From Nocardia asteroides (GTDB taxonomy: Bacteria > Actinomycetota > Actinomycetes > Mycobacteriales > Mycobacteriaceae), in assembly GCF_900637185.1 (NCBI RefSeq), contig NZ_LR134352.1:4516001-4580000 (forward strand): a stretch of 64,000 nucleotides of DNA, read 5' to 3'. The notes below the pieces were generated by a model. That model worked only from the letters and a program-made list of their open reading frames with translations, made no database searches and was not told the DNA's origin. Position 1 is the first letter of the stretch. Each line of letters begins with the position of its first letter. The position numbers and the translations under genes were made by a program. Below are positions 43,345 to 51,662 of the stretch, piece by piece.

Positions 43345-43415
43345 ACATCTACAGTGGCGAACCGACTTTGCGGTCTCTGTGTCGAGCTCTTTGCAGTTGT
43401 ATGACGAGTCTTTGA
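43345..43415 (-). promoter_or_regulatory. ectABCD upstream region with three CAAAG motifs
   Basis: Between the regulator gene and ectA, CAAAG (read on the minus strand) occurs at 43410-43414, 43389-43393 and 43366-43370, spaced 21 and 23 bp, about two helical turns. That is the spacing expected of direct-repeat sites for an OmpR-type regulator. No convincing -35/-10 pair is seen, so read-through from the regulator gene is also possible. Confidence 0.45.
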
Positions 43416-44126
43416 CTACGCTTGCGGATCGAGGCGATAGCCCAGACCACGCACCGTGACCACGATGCGCGGGTCGGACGGATCGCGCTCGATCTTGGTG
43501 CGCAACCGGCGCACGTGGACGTCGACGATCCGCTCGTCACCGAAAAATCCTTGGTCCCAGACTCTTTCGAGCAGGACGCTGCGGCTGAGCACCCGCCCGG
43601 GGGTCTCGGCGAGCTCACACAGCAACCGGAATTCGGTGACCGTGAGATGGATCTCCTCGCTGCCGCGGCGCACCGCGCCCGCGTCGGTGGCCAGGATCAG
43701 CGGGGCGACCGGATCGGCGTCGAGCACCGCTTCGGGCGTCACATCGCGTTCGGCGGTGATCCTGGCGCGGCGGCGCAGGGCGCGCATCCGGGCGGTGATC
43801 TCCTTGATCTCGAACGGCTTGCTGACGAAGTCGTCGGCGCCCGCCTCGAGCGCGGCGACCACGTCGTGGGTGTCGTAGCGCGTGCTGATCACGATGATCG
43901 GCACGTCGTGGTCGCGGCGGATCTCCCTGATGCAGTCGAAGCCGTCGGTCTCGCCGCGCATCAGATCGACGATCATCAGGTCGGGCGGTCCGTCGCTGCG
44001 GAGCCGGTCGAGGGCGTCCTCGGGGACGCCGGCCTCGGCGACGGCGTATCCCTCGTCCTCCATCGCGCGGCGCAGGTCGCCACGCATCTGGACGTCGTCG
44101 TCCACGATCATCAAGTTCGCACTCAT
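43416..44126 (-). CDS. OmpR-family response regulator upstream of ectABCD
   Basis: The 236-residue protein has a receiver domain (acidic D9-D11, phosphoacceptor D54 in LMIVDLMRG, lysine in FVSKPFEIKE) and a winged-helix DNA-binding domain (LTVTEFRLLCELAETPGRVLSR, then VDVHVRRLRTKIERDP and RGLGYRLDPQ). No histidine kinase gene is adjacent. It is on the ect strand, 71 bp upstream, and is translationally coupled to a leader ORF. By context it is the prime candidate to regulate ectoine synthesis in osmotic stress. Confidence 0.92.
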   Translation of the reverse strand: MSANLMIVDDDVQMRGDLRRAMEDEGYAVAEAGVPEDALDRLRSDGPPDLMIVDLMRGETDGFDCIREIRRDHDVPIIVISTRYDTHDVVAALEAGADDFVSKPFEIKEITARMRALRRRARITAERDVTPEAVLDADPVAPLILATDAGAVRRGSEEIHLTVTEFRLLCELAETPGRVLSRSVLLERVWDQGFFGDERIVDVHVRRLRTKIERDPSDPRIVVTVRGLGYRLDPQA

Positions 44127-44206
44127 GCCTGCACCTCGCTGTAGCTGGGCTCCGTCATGACCGCGGTGGCGGCTGTGGTTGTCGGCCGCGTCTTGCGCTC
44201 GCTCAT
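44123..44206 (-). CDS. 27-codon leader ORF coupled to the response regulator
   Basis: The frame runs ATG at 44206 to TGA at 44123 and encodes MSERKTRPTTTAATAVMTEP then SYSEVQA. It has AAAGGA eight bases upstream of the ATG, and its stop overlaps the regulator start as ATGA. This is a typical translationally coupled small ORF. The peptide has no membrane segment and no family I recognise; it may be a regulatory leader rather than a working peptide. Confidence 0.6.
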   Translation of the reverse strand: MSERKTRPTTTAATAVMTEPSYSEVQA

Positions 44207-44314
44207 GTGCACATCCTTTGCTGACACACGGGACGTGCGTCGGATCACGTCGGGGAACTCGCGTCCCCAGACCGACGCGACATCCCGTCTTCGAGCTTGT
44301 TACCGATCCGTTAT

Positions 44315-44342
44315 TTACCCAGCCTCAGCTCCGCGTAAACCC
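44315..44342 (-). promoter_or_regulatory. SigF/SigB-type stress promoter
   Basis: On the minus strand, GGGTTT (44337-44342) is followed after 16 bp by GGGTAA (44315-44320), matching the GGTTT-N16-GGGTAT-like consensus of actinobacterial SigF/SigB promoters. It is about 110 bp upstream of the leader ORF start, giving a long 5' leader. Computed from consensus memory; not tested. Confidence 0.6.
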
Positions 44343-44417
44343 GCCGTAACAATTCGACCGGTCCGCGGAGCCTTCGGAGACCGCTCGGCGAGGGCGTTGC
44401 GCTGGCATAGTCGAGGC

Positions 44418-45365
44418 GTGACACCGACGTATGACGACATCACCGCGGCGGCCGCGCGGATCGCGGGATCGGTGCGCCCGATCACGCTCGCACCGGCCGC
44501 GACCGGGGCGGATCCCCTGTGGTTCGCCCTCGAGTACCTGCAGTTCACCGGCTCGTTCAAGGCGCGCGGCGCGCAGAATTTCGTGCGCGCGCACGCGGCG
44601 GCGGGGACGCTGCCGGAGGCGGGTGTGACGATCGCCTCTGGCGGCAACGCCGGGCTCGCGTGCGCGTGGGCGGCGCGCGAAGCGGGCGTGCCCGCGACCG
44701 TTTTCCTACCGGACACCGCTCCCCCGGTGAAGATCCGGCGACTGCGCGACTACGGCGCCGAGGTGCGGCTGATCGGGCCCGAGTACAAGCAGGCGCTGGC
44801 AGCGTGCCAGGAGTTTGCCGCGACCACCGGCGCGCTGTCTTCCCACGCCTACGATCATCCGCTCGTCGCGGCCGGCGCCGGCACGCTGATGCGCGAGATC
44901 GGCGCCCGGATTCCCGATCTCGACACCGTGCTGGTGGCCGTCGGTGGCGGCGGCTTGTTCACCGGCACGGCCGTCGCGGCCCAGCACCTCGGGGTGCGGA
45001 CGGTCGCGGTCGAACCGGTGCGCTGCCGGTCGCTGAACGCGGCACTGGCCGCGGGCCGGCCGGTGGAGGTCACGGTCGACTCCGTCGCGGCCGATTCCCT
45101 GGGCGCGCCGAATGTTTCGGCGATGGCGCTGGCCGTGGCGCAGGACGAGAGCGTGCGCTCGGTCCTCGTCGAGGACGAACTGATCGTGCGCGCCCGCAGG
45201 CAGCTGTGGGACGAGCACCGGATCGCGGTCGAATACGGCGCGGCGACGGCACTGGCCGCCCTGCTCGACGGCGGCACCGGCCCGGCCTACCGGCCGCAAC
45301 CGGGTGAACGGGTGTGCGTCGTGCTGTGCGGGGCCAACACCGACCCCGCCGACCTGACGCGCTGA
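44418..45365 (+). CDS. Serine/threonine dehydratase-like PLP enzyme
   Basis: The 315-residue fold-type II enzyme has the PLP lysine in QFTGSFKARGAQN, the SGGNAGLACAWAA stretch and the phosphate-binding VGGGGLFTG motif, like threonine/serine dehydratases. It would deaminate threonine or serine to the keto acid. The GTG at 44418 precedes MTPTYDD. It has no ACT domain and is divergent from the ect regulator; a link to osmoprotection is possible (amino-acid supply) but speculative. Confidence 0.86.
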   Translation: MTPTYDDITAAAARIAGSVRPITLAPAATGADPLWFALEYLQFTGSFKARGAQNFVRAHAAAGTLPEAGVTIASGGNAGLACAWAAREAGVPATVFLPDTAPPVKIRRLRDYGAEVRLIGPEYKQALAACQEFAATTGALSSHAYDHPLVAAGAGTLMREIGARIPDLDTVLVAVGGGGLFTGTAVAAQHLGVRTVAVEPVRCRSLNAALAAGRPVEVTVDSVAADSLGAPNVSAMALAVAQDESVRSVLVEDELIVRARRQLWDEHRIAVEYGAATALAALLDGGTGPAYRPQPGERVCVVLCGANTDPADLTR

Positions 45366-45407
45366 GCGGCTCCGGGCCCCGGACCTCGCGATCCGGGGCC
45401 CGGCCGG

Positions 45408-46262
45408 TCAGCGCACCAGGGCGTTCTTGGTGGCGTAGTTCGACATCACCGAGTTCAGTCCGCGCATGGCCAGGGTGTAGCCGTAGGGAACGTAGCGCTG
45501 GCCCCAGTGGGCGAGCTGGATGTCGCGGGAGGTGTAGACCCAGTAGCGGTTGCGTTCCACACCCTTCACCACGGCGGCGGCCGCCTGCTCGGGGGTGACG
45601 GCATGGCGCAGGAACAGGCCCATCGCCTTCTGCAGGGCGGCGTTGTCGCGGTCGACACCGGCGATGTCGACGCTGTCGACCATCGGGGTCGCCATCGCGC
45701 CGGGGCAGACCAGGCTGACGCCGATCTTGTGCCTGCGCAGGTCGAAACGCAGCACCTCCGAGACACCGCGCAGCCCGAACTTGGTGGCGCTGTAGGGCGC
45801 GTGCCAGGGCAGGCCGAACAGACCTGCCGCCGAGGACACGTTCACCACGTGACCGCCGCGGCCCGCCGCGATCATCGGCGGCACGAACTCCTCGATCACG
45901 TGGATCGGGCCCATCAGGTTGATGTCGACGGTGCGACGCCACTGCTGGTGGGTGAGCTTGTCGACGGTGCCCCAGGTGGCGATGCCCGCCACATTCATGA
46001 CGATGTCGACCCGGGACACCGCGTCGAAGGTGTGCGCGGCCAGCCCGACGACGGCGGCGTGATCGCTGACGTCGGCGGCGTGGGCCAGGTGCACGGTGGC
46101 GCCGGCGGCGCGCAGTTCCGCGGCCGTGGTCTCCAGCGCGTCGGCGGTGATGTCGGTGAGCACGAGGGCTGCGCCTTTGGCGGCGGCCGCGAACGCGGTG
46201 GCGCGGCCGAGCCCGCTGGCGGCACCGGTGATCAGGCAGGTCTTCCCGTCGAACTTCGTCAT
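45408..46262 (-). CDS. Short-chain dehydrogenase/reductase (SDR)
   Basis: The 284-residue protein has the classical SDR pattern: coenzyme loop LITGAASGLGRA, NVAGIA, serine in NVSSAAGLFG and YSATK with the catalytic tyrosine and lysine. The preference for NAD or NADP is not clear. It has a basic C-terminal extension (NYATKNALVR). It is convergent with the dehydratase and immediately upstream, on the same strand, of the FHA end of the pknG operon region, but separated from it. Confidence 0.85.
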   Translation of the reverse strand: MTKFDGKTCLITGAASGLGRATAFAAAAKGAALVLTDITADALETTAAELRAAGATVHLAHAADVSDHAAVVGLAAHTFDAVSRVDIVMNVAGIATWGTVDKLTHQQWRRTVDINLMGPIHVIEEFVPPMIAAGRGGHVVNVSSAAGLFGLPWHAPYSATKFGLRGVSEVLRFDLRRHKIGVSLVCPGAMATPMVDSVDIAGVDRDNAALQKAMGLFLRHAVTPEQAAAAVVKGVERNRYWVYTSRDIQLAHWGQRYVPYGYTLAMRGLNSVMSNYATKNALVR

Positions 46263-46296
46263 GGTCCCGACCCTACGGTTCGGTGAACGGATCCGT

Positions 46297-46959
46297 CTAT
46301 GGTCCGGTCGTGATCGCGATGGTGGTCCAGCCGCCCACGTGGATCCGGCTGCCGTCGCGCAGCGGCACCGGGGCCTGCGCCGGGATGGGTGTCTCGGCGC
46401 CGTCGAGGCTGGTGCCGTTGGTGGAGCCGAGGTCGGTGACGGTGAGCCCGCCCGCCGGGTCGAGGCGGATCAGCGCGTGCGCGCGCGAGACGCCGATGTC
46501 AGCGGGGGCGATCCCGAGATCGATCTCAGGCACGATGCCCTGCGAGGCCGACCGCTTCCCGATCAGGAACCGCTCGCCGCGCAAGGGGATTCGGCGCTCC
46601 GGGTAGAAGTCCGGGAACGCGACCCGTTCGGCGTCGGGACCCTTGCGGGCCTGGACCCTGGCGTAGAAGTCGCGGTCGGCGAACACCCTGGCCACCCAGA
46701 GCCCGGCACCGGCCTCGCCGCGCACCAGGGTCGGGTCGCTGCCCCGCGGTTCGGGTCGGTCGGCCTGCGGTGTCGCGGCCGCGGGCAGGGCCGAATCGTG
46801 GCCGCAGACTTCACAGAAGCGGCCGCTGGTCGGGGTGGCGCAGGACGGGCACAGGCGCAGCGCGGCCGGATCGGCGACCGGGGTGTCGTCCAGGGCCGAC
46901 CCGCACACATCGCAGTAGTCGATGGCCTGCGACTGATGCCCTTCCGCGCACACCGGCAT
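46297..46959 (-). CDS. Zinc-ribbon plus FHA-domain protein (phosphothreonine reader)
   Basis: The 220-residue protein has two N-terminal zinc ribbons (CAEGHQSQAIDYCDVCG and CPSCATPTSGRFCEVCG) and a C-terminal FHA domain with LIGKRSASQ, the phosphothreonine-binding SRAHALI and DLGSTNGTSL. The FHA domain should read phosphothreonines made by PknG. It is the last gene of the seven-gene phosphosignalling operon, one base after the VWA gene. The ribbons are similar to those of the PP2C and PknG proteins of the same operon. Confidence 0.88.
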   Translation of the reverse strand: MPVCAEGHQSQAIDYCDVCGSALDDTPVADPAALRLCPSCATPTSGRFCEVCGHDSALPAAATPQADRPEPRGSDPTLVRGEAGAGLWVARVFADRDFYARVQARKGPDAERVAFPDFYPERRIPLRGERFLIGKRSASQGIVPEIDLGIAPADIGVSRAHALIRLDPAGGLTVTDLGSTNGTSLDGAETPIPAQAPVPLRDGSRIHVGGWTTIAITTGP

Positions 46960-46960
46960 G

Positions 46961-48250
46961 TCAGGCGCCCTCCGGCCGGACCCGCGCCGTCTTCGTCGAG
47001 CGGATGTCGAGCGCCAGTTCGTCGGCCGCGGTGACCTGGCCGCGCAACCGGACCGTGCCGTCGCGGTCGTCGACCTCCACGACGCCGCGCAGCAGCTTGG
47101 CCGTCGACTCGTGGCCGGAGGCCGCCGCCAGTTCGACGGCGCGGCGCAGCTTGGCGGTGGCGGTGGTGACGTCGCCGCTGCGGCGCGCGGCCAGCCCCTC
47201 CTGCACCGCCTGCGCCAGCTCGACCTGGCCGGTGTAGTGGGCGACGCGGGTGCTGATCCGGGTGGACAGCGTCGTGTCGGTGGTCCACACCGCCCGCACC
47301 AGGCCCTGGCCGAGCACCTCGTCCCCGGCCAGCACACTGAGCCTGCCCGCCAGTTTCTCCCGGCCGGGCGCGGCCGGTTCCAGCTCGATCTGCACGTGGT
47401 ACTCGCGTTCCTCGGCGGCCCACGACGACAGCGGATACTCCCCCACCTGCGGTCCGGTGTCGACGCGGCGGCCGGTGAGGTCCTCGAGCACCGGCGCCAC
47501 CTGCTTGACCATCCGCACCCGCGCCCCGGCCGGCGTCCACACCTTCAGCGTGAGTTCGGGGATGACCCGCGCCGCGGAGGACCGCATCATCGCCGCGAAG
47601 TCGGCCGACAGGTCCTTGGGGTCGGCGACCACGTCGGCGTCGCCGGACAGCTTCGAGGAGATGGTGTGCAGATCGGCGGCGTTCCAGTCGTCCCCGACAC
47701 CGCGGCAATCGCAGACGAAAAGTCCTTCGGCGCGGTCGAGTTCGGTGGCCAGCTGCTCGGGGGTCTCGTGCTCGTTCTTGCCGTCGGTGAGCAGGATGGC
47801 GTGTGCCTGCGCGCCGGGGTGCGCCGCGGCCACCTGGCGGGCCAGCGCCAGCCAGGACCCCATGGCCGTACCGCCGTCGGGACGCAGCCGGTCCAGCGCG
47901 CGCTTGGCCGCGGTGCGGTGGTTGCCGTCGGCCGGGGCCGACATGGTGCCGGTCGGATAGATCATCCGCGCCCGTTCGGTGCCCTCGATGATGGCGAACG
48001 CGGTGCCGTCGGGGATCTCGTCGAGGGCGGTGCGGGTGGCGGTGCGCGCGTTGTCGAACTTGCGCTTGTTCCCCATCGACCCCGAGCAGTCGATGATCAG
48101 GATCTCCAGCCGCGGCGGCGGGGTGGCGATCGCGGCCAGCTCGGGGCCGGTGGTCACGGTGAGCACCGCGTCCACCACGCGCGCGCCGTCGGCGAGGAAC
48201 TCGTTCTGGTCGACGGCGATCGAAATACCTGCGGTTCCCGGTGAACTCAT
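46961..48250 (-). CDS. VWA-domain protein of the pknG operon
   Basis: The 429-residue protein has a von Willebrand A domain with an intact MIDAS: IIDCSGSMG, GGTAMGSW and LLTDGKNEH. N-terminal to it is a short beta-rich segment, C-terminal to it a beta-rich and helical part (DELALDIRSTKTARVR end). No signal or membrane helix, so cytoplasmic. The start overlaps the PP2C stop as ATGA. MIDAS VWA proteins typically bind partners through a metal ion; here it probably scaffolds the kinase-phosphatase-reader set. Confidence 0.85.
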   Translation of the reverse strand: MSSPGTAGISIAVDQNEFLADGARVVDAVLTVTTGPELAAIATPPPRLEILIIDCSGSMGNKRKFDNARTATRTALDEIPDGTAFAIIEGTERARMIYPTGTMSAPADGNHRTAAKRALDRLRPDGGTAMGSWLALARQVAAAHPGAQAHAILLTDGKNEHETPEQLATELDRAEGLFVCDCRGVGDDWNAADLHTISSKLSGDADVVADPKDLSADFAAMMRSSAARVIPELTLKVWTPAGARVRMVKQVAPVLEDLTGRRVDTGPQVGEYPLSSWAAEEREYHVQIELEPAAPGREKLAGRLSVLAGDEVLGQGLVRAVWTTDTTLSTRISTRVAHYTGQVELAQAVQEGLAARRSGDVTTATAKLRRAVELAAASGHESTAKLLRGVVEVDDRDGTVRLRGQVTAADELALDIRSTKTARVRPEGA

Positions 48251-49263
48251 GACACTCCTGGATCGGGCGAAACGGCGCGGGGCACCGGCACCGGTGCCAG
48301 CGCCACCGTGATGTTGTCGCTGCCGCCGCTGCTGATCGCGAAGTCGGCGAGCGCGCGGGCCGCCGACTGCGGCGAGGTCTCGACGGTGAAGCCGGCGAGG
48401 GCGACGGCGTCGGGCAGGTAGTTCCACAGGCCGTCGCTGCACAGCAGCAGGGTGCCGGGCTCGGTGGCCACCATGCTCTGCAGGCAGTTCGCCGACCACG
48501 GGGTCTCACCGCCGTCGGCGCCGAGCCAGCGCAGCAGGGTGTGCGCGCGCGGATCGTGCATGGCGGCTTCCTCGTCGAGGGCGCCCGCGTCGACGAGGGC
48601 CTGGGCCCAGGAATCGTCGACGCTGAGCCGGCGCGAGGCCGTGGGGTCGCCGGCGGCGAGCCAGAAGGCGCGGCTGTCACCGACATTGGCGACGGTGATC
48701 TCGGTGCCTTCGGGGGTGTCGCGCACGATCGCCGAGACATACGTGCACGACGGCGAGTACTCGGCCGTGCGGGACATCCCGCGCACGGCGGCGGTCGCGG
48801 TGGCCAGCCCGGCCATCACGGCGTCCTGCGCGGACCGGCCGTCGGCCAGCGCGGCCAGGGCCGCGTCGACACCGGACCTGGCCGCGGTGCCGGAGGCGGC
48901 CTGCGGGTCCTGGGAGGTGGAGACGCCGTCGCTGACCACGATCACCCGGGTGCCGTCGCCGTCGCGCACCGCCGCGGCGATCGCGTCCTCGTTTCTGGCG
49001 TGGCTGATCCCGCGATCGGTGAGCAGGTAGACCGCGCCCAGATCGTCCTCGAACCGGTCGGGCATCGGTTTGGGGCTGCCGCACTGCACGCAGTAGCCGC
49101 CCTGATATTGCCGTTCCCCGCAGGTGGAGCACTGCGGCGCGGTGACCGGATCGTGGACCGGCAGCGCGGTTTTGCGCACCCCGAGTTCACGGCCGCAGCC
49201 CTCGCAGAAGCGGTGGCCCGCCCGCGCCGACCCCGCGCAGTCGGGGCAGCCCGGCGCGCTCAC
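48247..49263 (-). CDS. PP2C-type Ser/Thr phosphatase with N-terminal zinc ribbons
   Basis: The 338-residue protein starts at a GTG overlapping the PknG stop (GTGA). Two zinc ribbons (CPDCAGSARAGHRFCEGCG and CSTCGERQYQGGYCVQCG) precede a complete PP2C domain: SHARNEDAIAA, VVSDGVSTSQDP, VANVGDSRAF, LLLCSDGLWNYL and GGSDNITVAL, giving the metal-binding aspartates. It would reverse phosphorylation by PknG. Start choice is fixed by the four-base overlap. Confidence 0.9.
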   Translation of the reverse strand: MSAPGCPDCAGSARAGHRFCEGCGRELGVRKTALPVHDPVTAPQCSTCGERQYQGGYCVQCGSPKPMPDRFEDDLGAVYLLTDRGISHARNEDAIAAAVRDGDGTRVIVVSDGVSTSQDPQAASGTAARSGVDAALAALADGRSAQDAVMAGLATATAAVRGMSRTAEYSPSCTYVSAIVRDTPEGTEITVANVGDSRAFWLAAGDPTASRRLSVDDSWAQALVDAGALDEEAAMHDPRAHTLLRWLGADGGETPWSANCLQSMVATEPGTLLLCSDGLWNYLPDAVALAGFTVETSPQSAARALADFAISSGGSDNITVALAPVPVPRAVSPDPGVS

Positions 49264-51662
49264 AGCGTGGTCCTGGGCCGCACCGCGTTGGCCTGATCCA
49301 CCAGCACGAACCGGCTCCACATGTCGTCGGCTTCCCGCGCCAATGTCCGCAAGCATCGTTCCAACCCCGTCCGCACTCCCTGCTCGGTGAATTCCACGTC
49401 CAACAGCTTGCCTGCCGCACTCGGCCGCTGTCCCGACCGGATCCAGTTCAGCGCCGCCTCCAGGACCGGCATGCGGACCTCGGCGGTCCGCTTGCGCGAG
49501 TCCAGGTTCAATCGCTCGACCCGCTCGCCCGCCTCCCGCAGCAGCGCCTCGTCCAGGTCATCGGCCGCTCGGCCCGCCAGCAGGGTGTCGACGGCGGAGA
49601 CCCTGGCCTCGGTGAACATCGACGAGGTGCGGTCCACCTGGTCGAGCACGGCCACGGCCCCGGCGCGGTCGCCCGCCGCGCGCCGCAGCCGGGCGGCGCC
49701 GAAGGCGGCGGACAGGTAGGTGTGGTCGGTGCGCCACACCAGTTCGTAGAGCGCCGAGGCGCGGCGCAGCTCGGGCGTGTCACGTTGCTGCGCGCCGAGT
49801 TCCAGGGCTGCCGCGAGGGCCAGCTTCGGGGCAGGCTCGCCGGGCAGGGCGTTGTAGACGGCTTCGAAATCGGCGGCCGCGGTGCCGTGGTCGCCGGTGA
49901 GCAGCGCGGCCTGCGCGCGGTACCAGACTCGTCGCCAGTCGTAGTCCAGGTCGGCGTCCAGGGCGTCCAGCCGGGTCAAGGCGGCCGCCGGATCGCCCGC
50001 CTCGAGTTCGGCGCGGACCAGGCGCAGCGGGATCTCCACCGACTCACCGGATCCGGTGACCACCGCGCGCAGCCCGGCGGTGAGCGCGGCCTCCAGTTCG
50101 GCGGGGGTCGCCGCGTCGGTCGTGGCGAGCAGGGCGGCGCCGCTGTCGGCCGGGTCGACCAGTGGCGCGGGCAGTCCCGCGACGAGGGCGGCGGCGTCGG
50201 GGGTGGTGCCGTCGATGCCGAAGACCGCGCGGGCCGGACCGAACGAACTCGACATCCCCGGCCGCGGAATGCCGTCGCCGGTCGCGAGGACCTCGCGCAA
50301 CACTCCGGTGAGCTGGTCGGCCATCTCCGACATGGAACCGAAGCGAGTCAGCGGGTCGGCGTGGGTGGCGCGCAGCAGGAACCGGTGCAGTGAATCATGC
50401 TGGGCCAGTAGCGGTTCGGTGTCCGGCGTGGGCAGCGGGCCGAGCTTGCCCTCGGCCGTGGCCACCCGCATCATGAGGACGGCGAGGGTACGGCCCGCGG
50501 TGTAGACCTCGGTGGCGACGGTGGGGCCGGTCTCGGCGATCTCGGGGGCCTGGTAGCCGATGGTGCCGTAGATCGGGCTGGTGCGGTCGTCCATCGAGAT
50601 GACCGCGCCCAGGTCGATCAGCTCGAGCCGTTCCTCGGTCTGCATCACGTTGTCGGGTTTGAAGTCGCAGTACGCCCAGCCCCGCGCGTGCAGGTAGCCC
50701 AGAGCGGGCAGCATTTCCAGCACGTAGGCGATGGCCTGGGCGGGCGGCAGATAGCTGTTCGTCTCGGCCCGGTGCTTGCGCAGGATCTGCTTGAGCGAGG
50801 TGCCGCCGACGTAGGCCATCACGATGTAGCCGACCGGATCACCGTCGGCGTCGGCGTGTTCGGTGAAGTTGTGGATCTTGACGATGTTCGGGTGGTCGAC
50901 CTCGGCCAGGAACCGGCGTTCGGCCAGCGCGGCGGCGAGCGCGTCGCTGTCGCCGATGTCGATGAGGCCCTTCAGGACCACCCAGCGGTCGTTGACCCGA
51001 TGGTCGGTGGCCAGGTAGATCCAGCCCAGCCCGCCGTGCGCGAGCGCGCCCGCGACCTGGTACTGCCCACCCACCAGATCGCCCGCCCGCAAGCGGGGAA
51101 CGAAGGAGTAGCGGGTGCCGCAGTGCGGGCAGAAGCCGGAGGTCCGGCCCGGAACGCCGTCGTGGCTGCGGCCCACGGGCTTGTCGCATTTGCCGCAGTA
51201 CCGATCGGATTCGGGGACCTGCGGGTCGGTGAGCACCGCGGCGGCCGGGTCGACGCGCGGTACCGGCGGCACTTCGACCAGGCCCGCGCCGAGCCTGCCG
51301 CGGCCCGCCGAGCGGACCGACCCGGACCGGTGGGTGCGCACCGAACGGCTCGACGTGCGGCTGCTCGCGCTCACGGTCGGCGCGGACGGGCTGTACACCG
51401 CGGTGGCGGTCGGCGCGGTGCCGCAGATCTCGCAGTAGCCGTCGGCGATCGTTCCGCCGCACCCGGGTTCGGCACACCTGCCGGGTGTCACCGGGGCCGG
51501 CGCGGCGGCACCGTTGCGTGGCTGCGCGGTGGTCCGCGACGACCGCCCGGTACCCCGGGCCGGATCGGGCGGTGGCGCGCTCTCCGCCACCGGCGCGGTA
51601 CCGCAGACGGCGCAGTAGCCGTCCTCCACGGTGCCGCCGCACCCCGGTTCACTACATGTCAT
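49260..51662 (-). CDS. pknG: PknG-like soluble Ser/Thr protein kinase
   Basis: The 800-residue protein is long for PknG (Mycobacterium about 750) because of an added N-terminus with two zinc ribbons (CSEPGCGGTVEDGYCAVCG and CAEPGCGGTIADGYCEICG). Then come the PknG rubredoxin-like CGKC...CPHC, the kinase core with GALAHGGLGWIYLA, the unusual YCDFKPDNVM and DLGAVI in place of HRD and DFG, and the C-terminal TPR helices. Family PknG controls 2-oxoglutarate and glutamate metabolism through GarA-like FHA proteins. It is fused by four-base overlaps to its neighbours. Confidence 0.93.
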   Translation of the reverse strand: MTCSEPGCGGTVEDGYCAVCGTAPVAESAPPPDPARGTGRSSRTTAQPRNGAAAPAPVTPGRCAEPGCGGTIADGYCEICGTAPTATAVYSPSAPTVSASSRTSSRSVRTHRSGSVRSAGRGRLGAGLVEVPPVPRVDPAAAVLTDPQVPESDRYCGKCDKPVGRSHDGVPGRTSGFCPHCGTRYSFVPRLRAGDLVGGQYQVAGALAHGGLGWIYLATDHRVNDRWVVLKGLIDIGDSDALAAALAERRFLAEVDHPNIVKIHNFTEHADADGDPVGYIVMAYVGGTSLKQILRKHRAETNSYLPPAQAIAYVLEMLPALGYLHARGWAYCDFKPDNVMQTEERLELIDLGAVISMDDRTSPIYGTIGYQAPEIAETGPTVATEVYTAGRTLAVLMMRVATAEGKLGPLPTPDTEPLLAQHDSLHRFLLRATHADPLTRFGSMSEMADQLTGVLREVLATGDGIPRPGMSSSFGPARAVFGIDGTTPDAAALVAGLPAPLVDPADSGAALLATTDAATPAELEAALTAGLRAVVTGSGESVEIPLRLVRAELEAGDPAAALTRLDALDADLDYDWRRVWYRAQAALLTGDHGTAAADFEAVYNALPGEPAPKLALAAALELGAQQRDTPELRRASALYELVWRTDHTYLSAAFGAARLRRAAGDRAGAVAVLDQVDRTSSMFTEARVSAVDTLLAGRAADDLDEALLREAGERVERLNLDSRKRTAEVRMPVLEAALNWIRSGQRPSAAGKLLDVEFTEQGVRTGLERCLRTLAREADDMWSRFVLVDQANAVRPRTTL

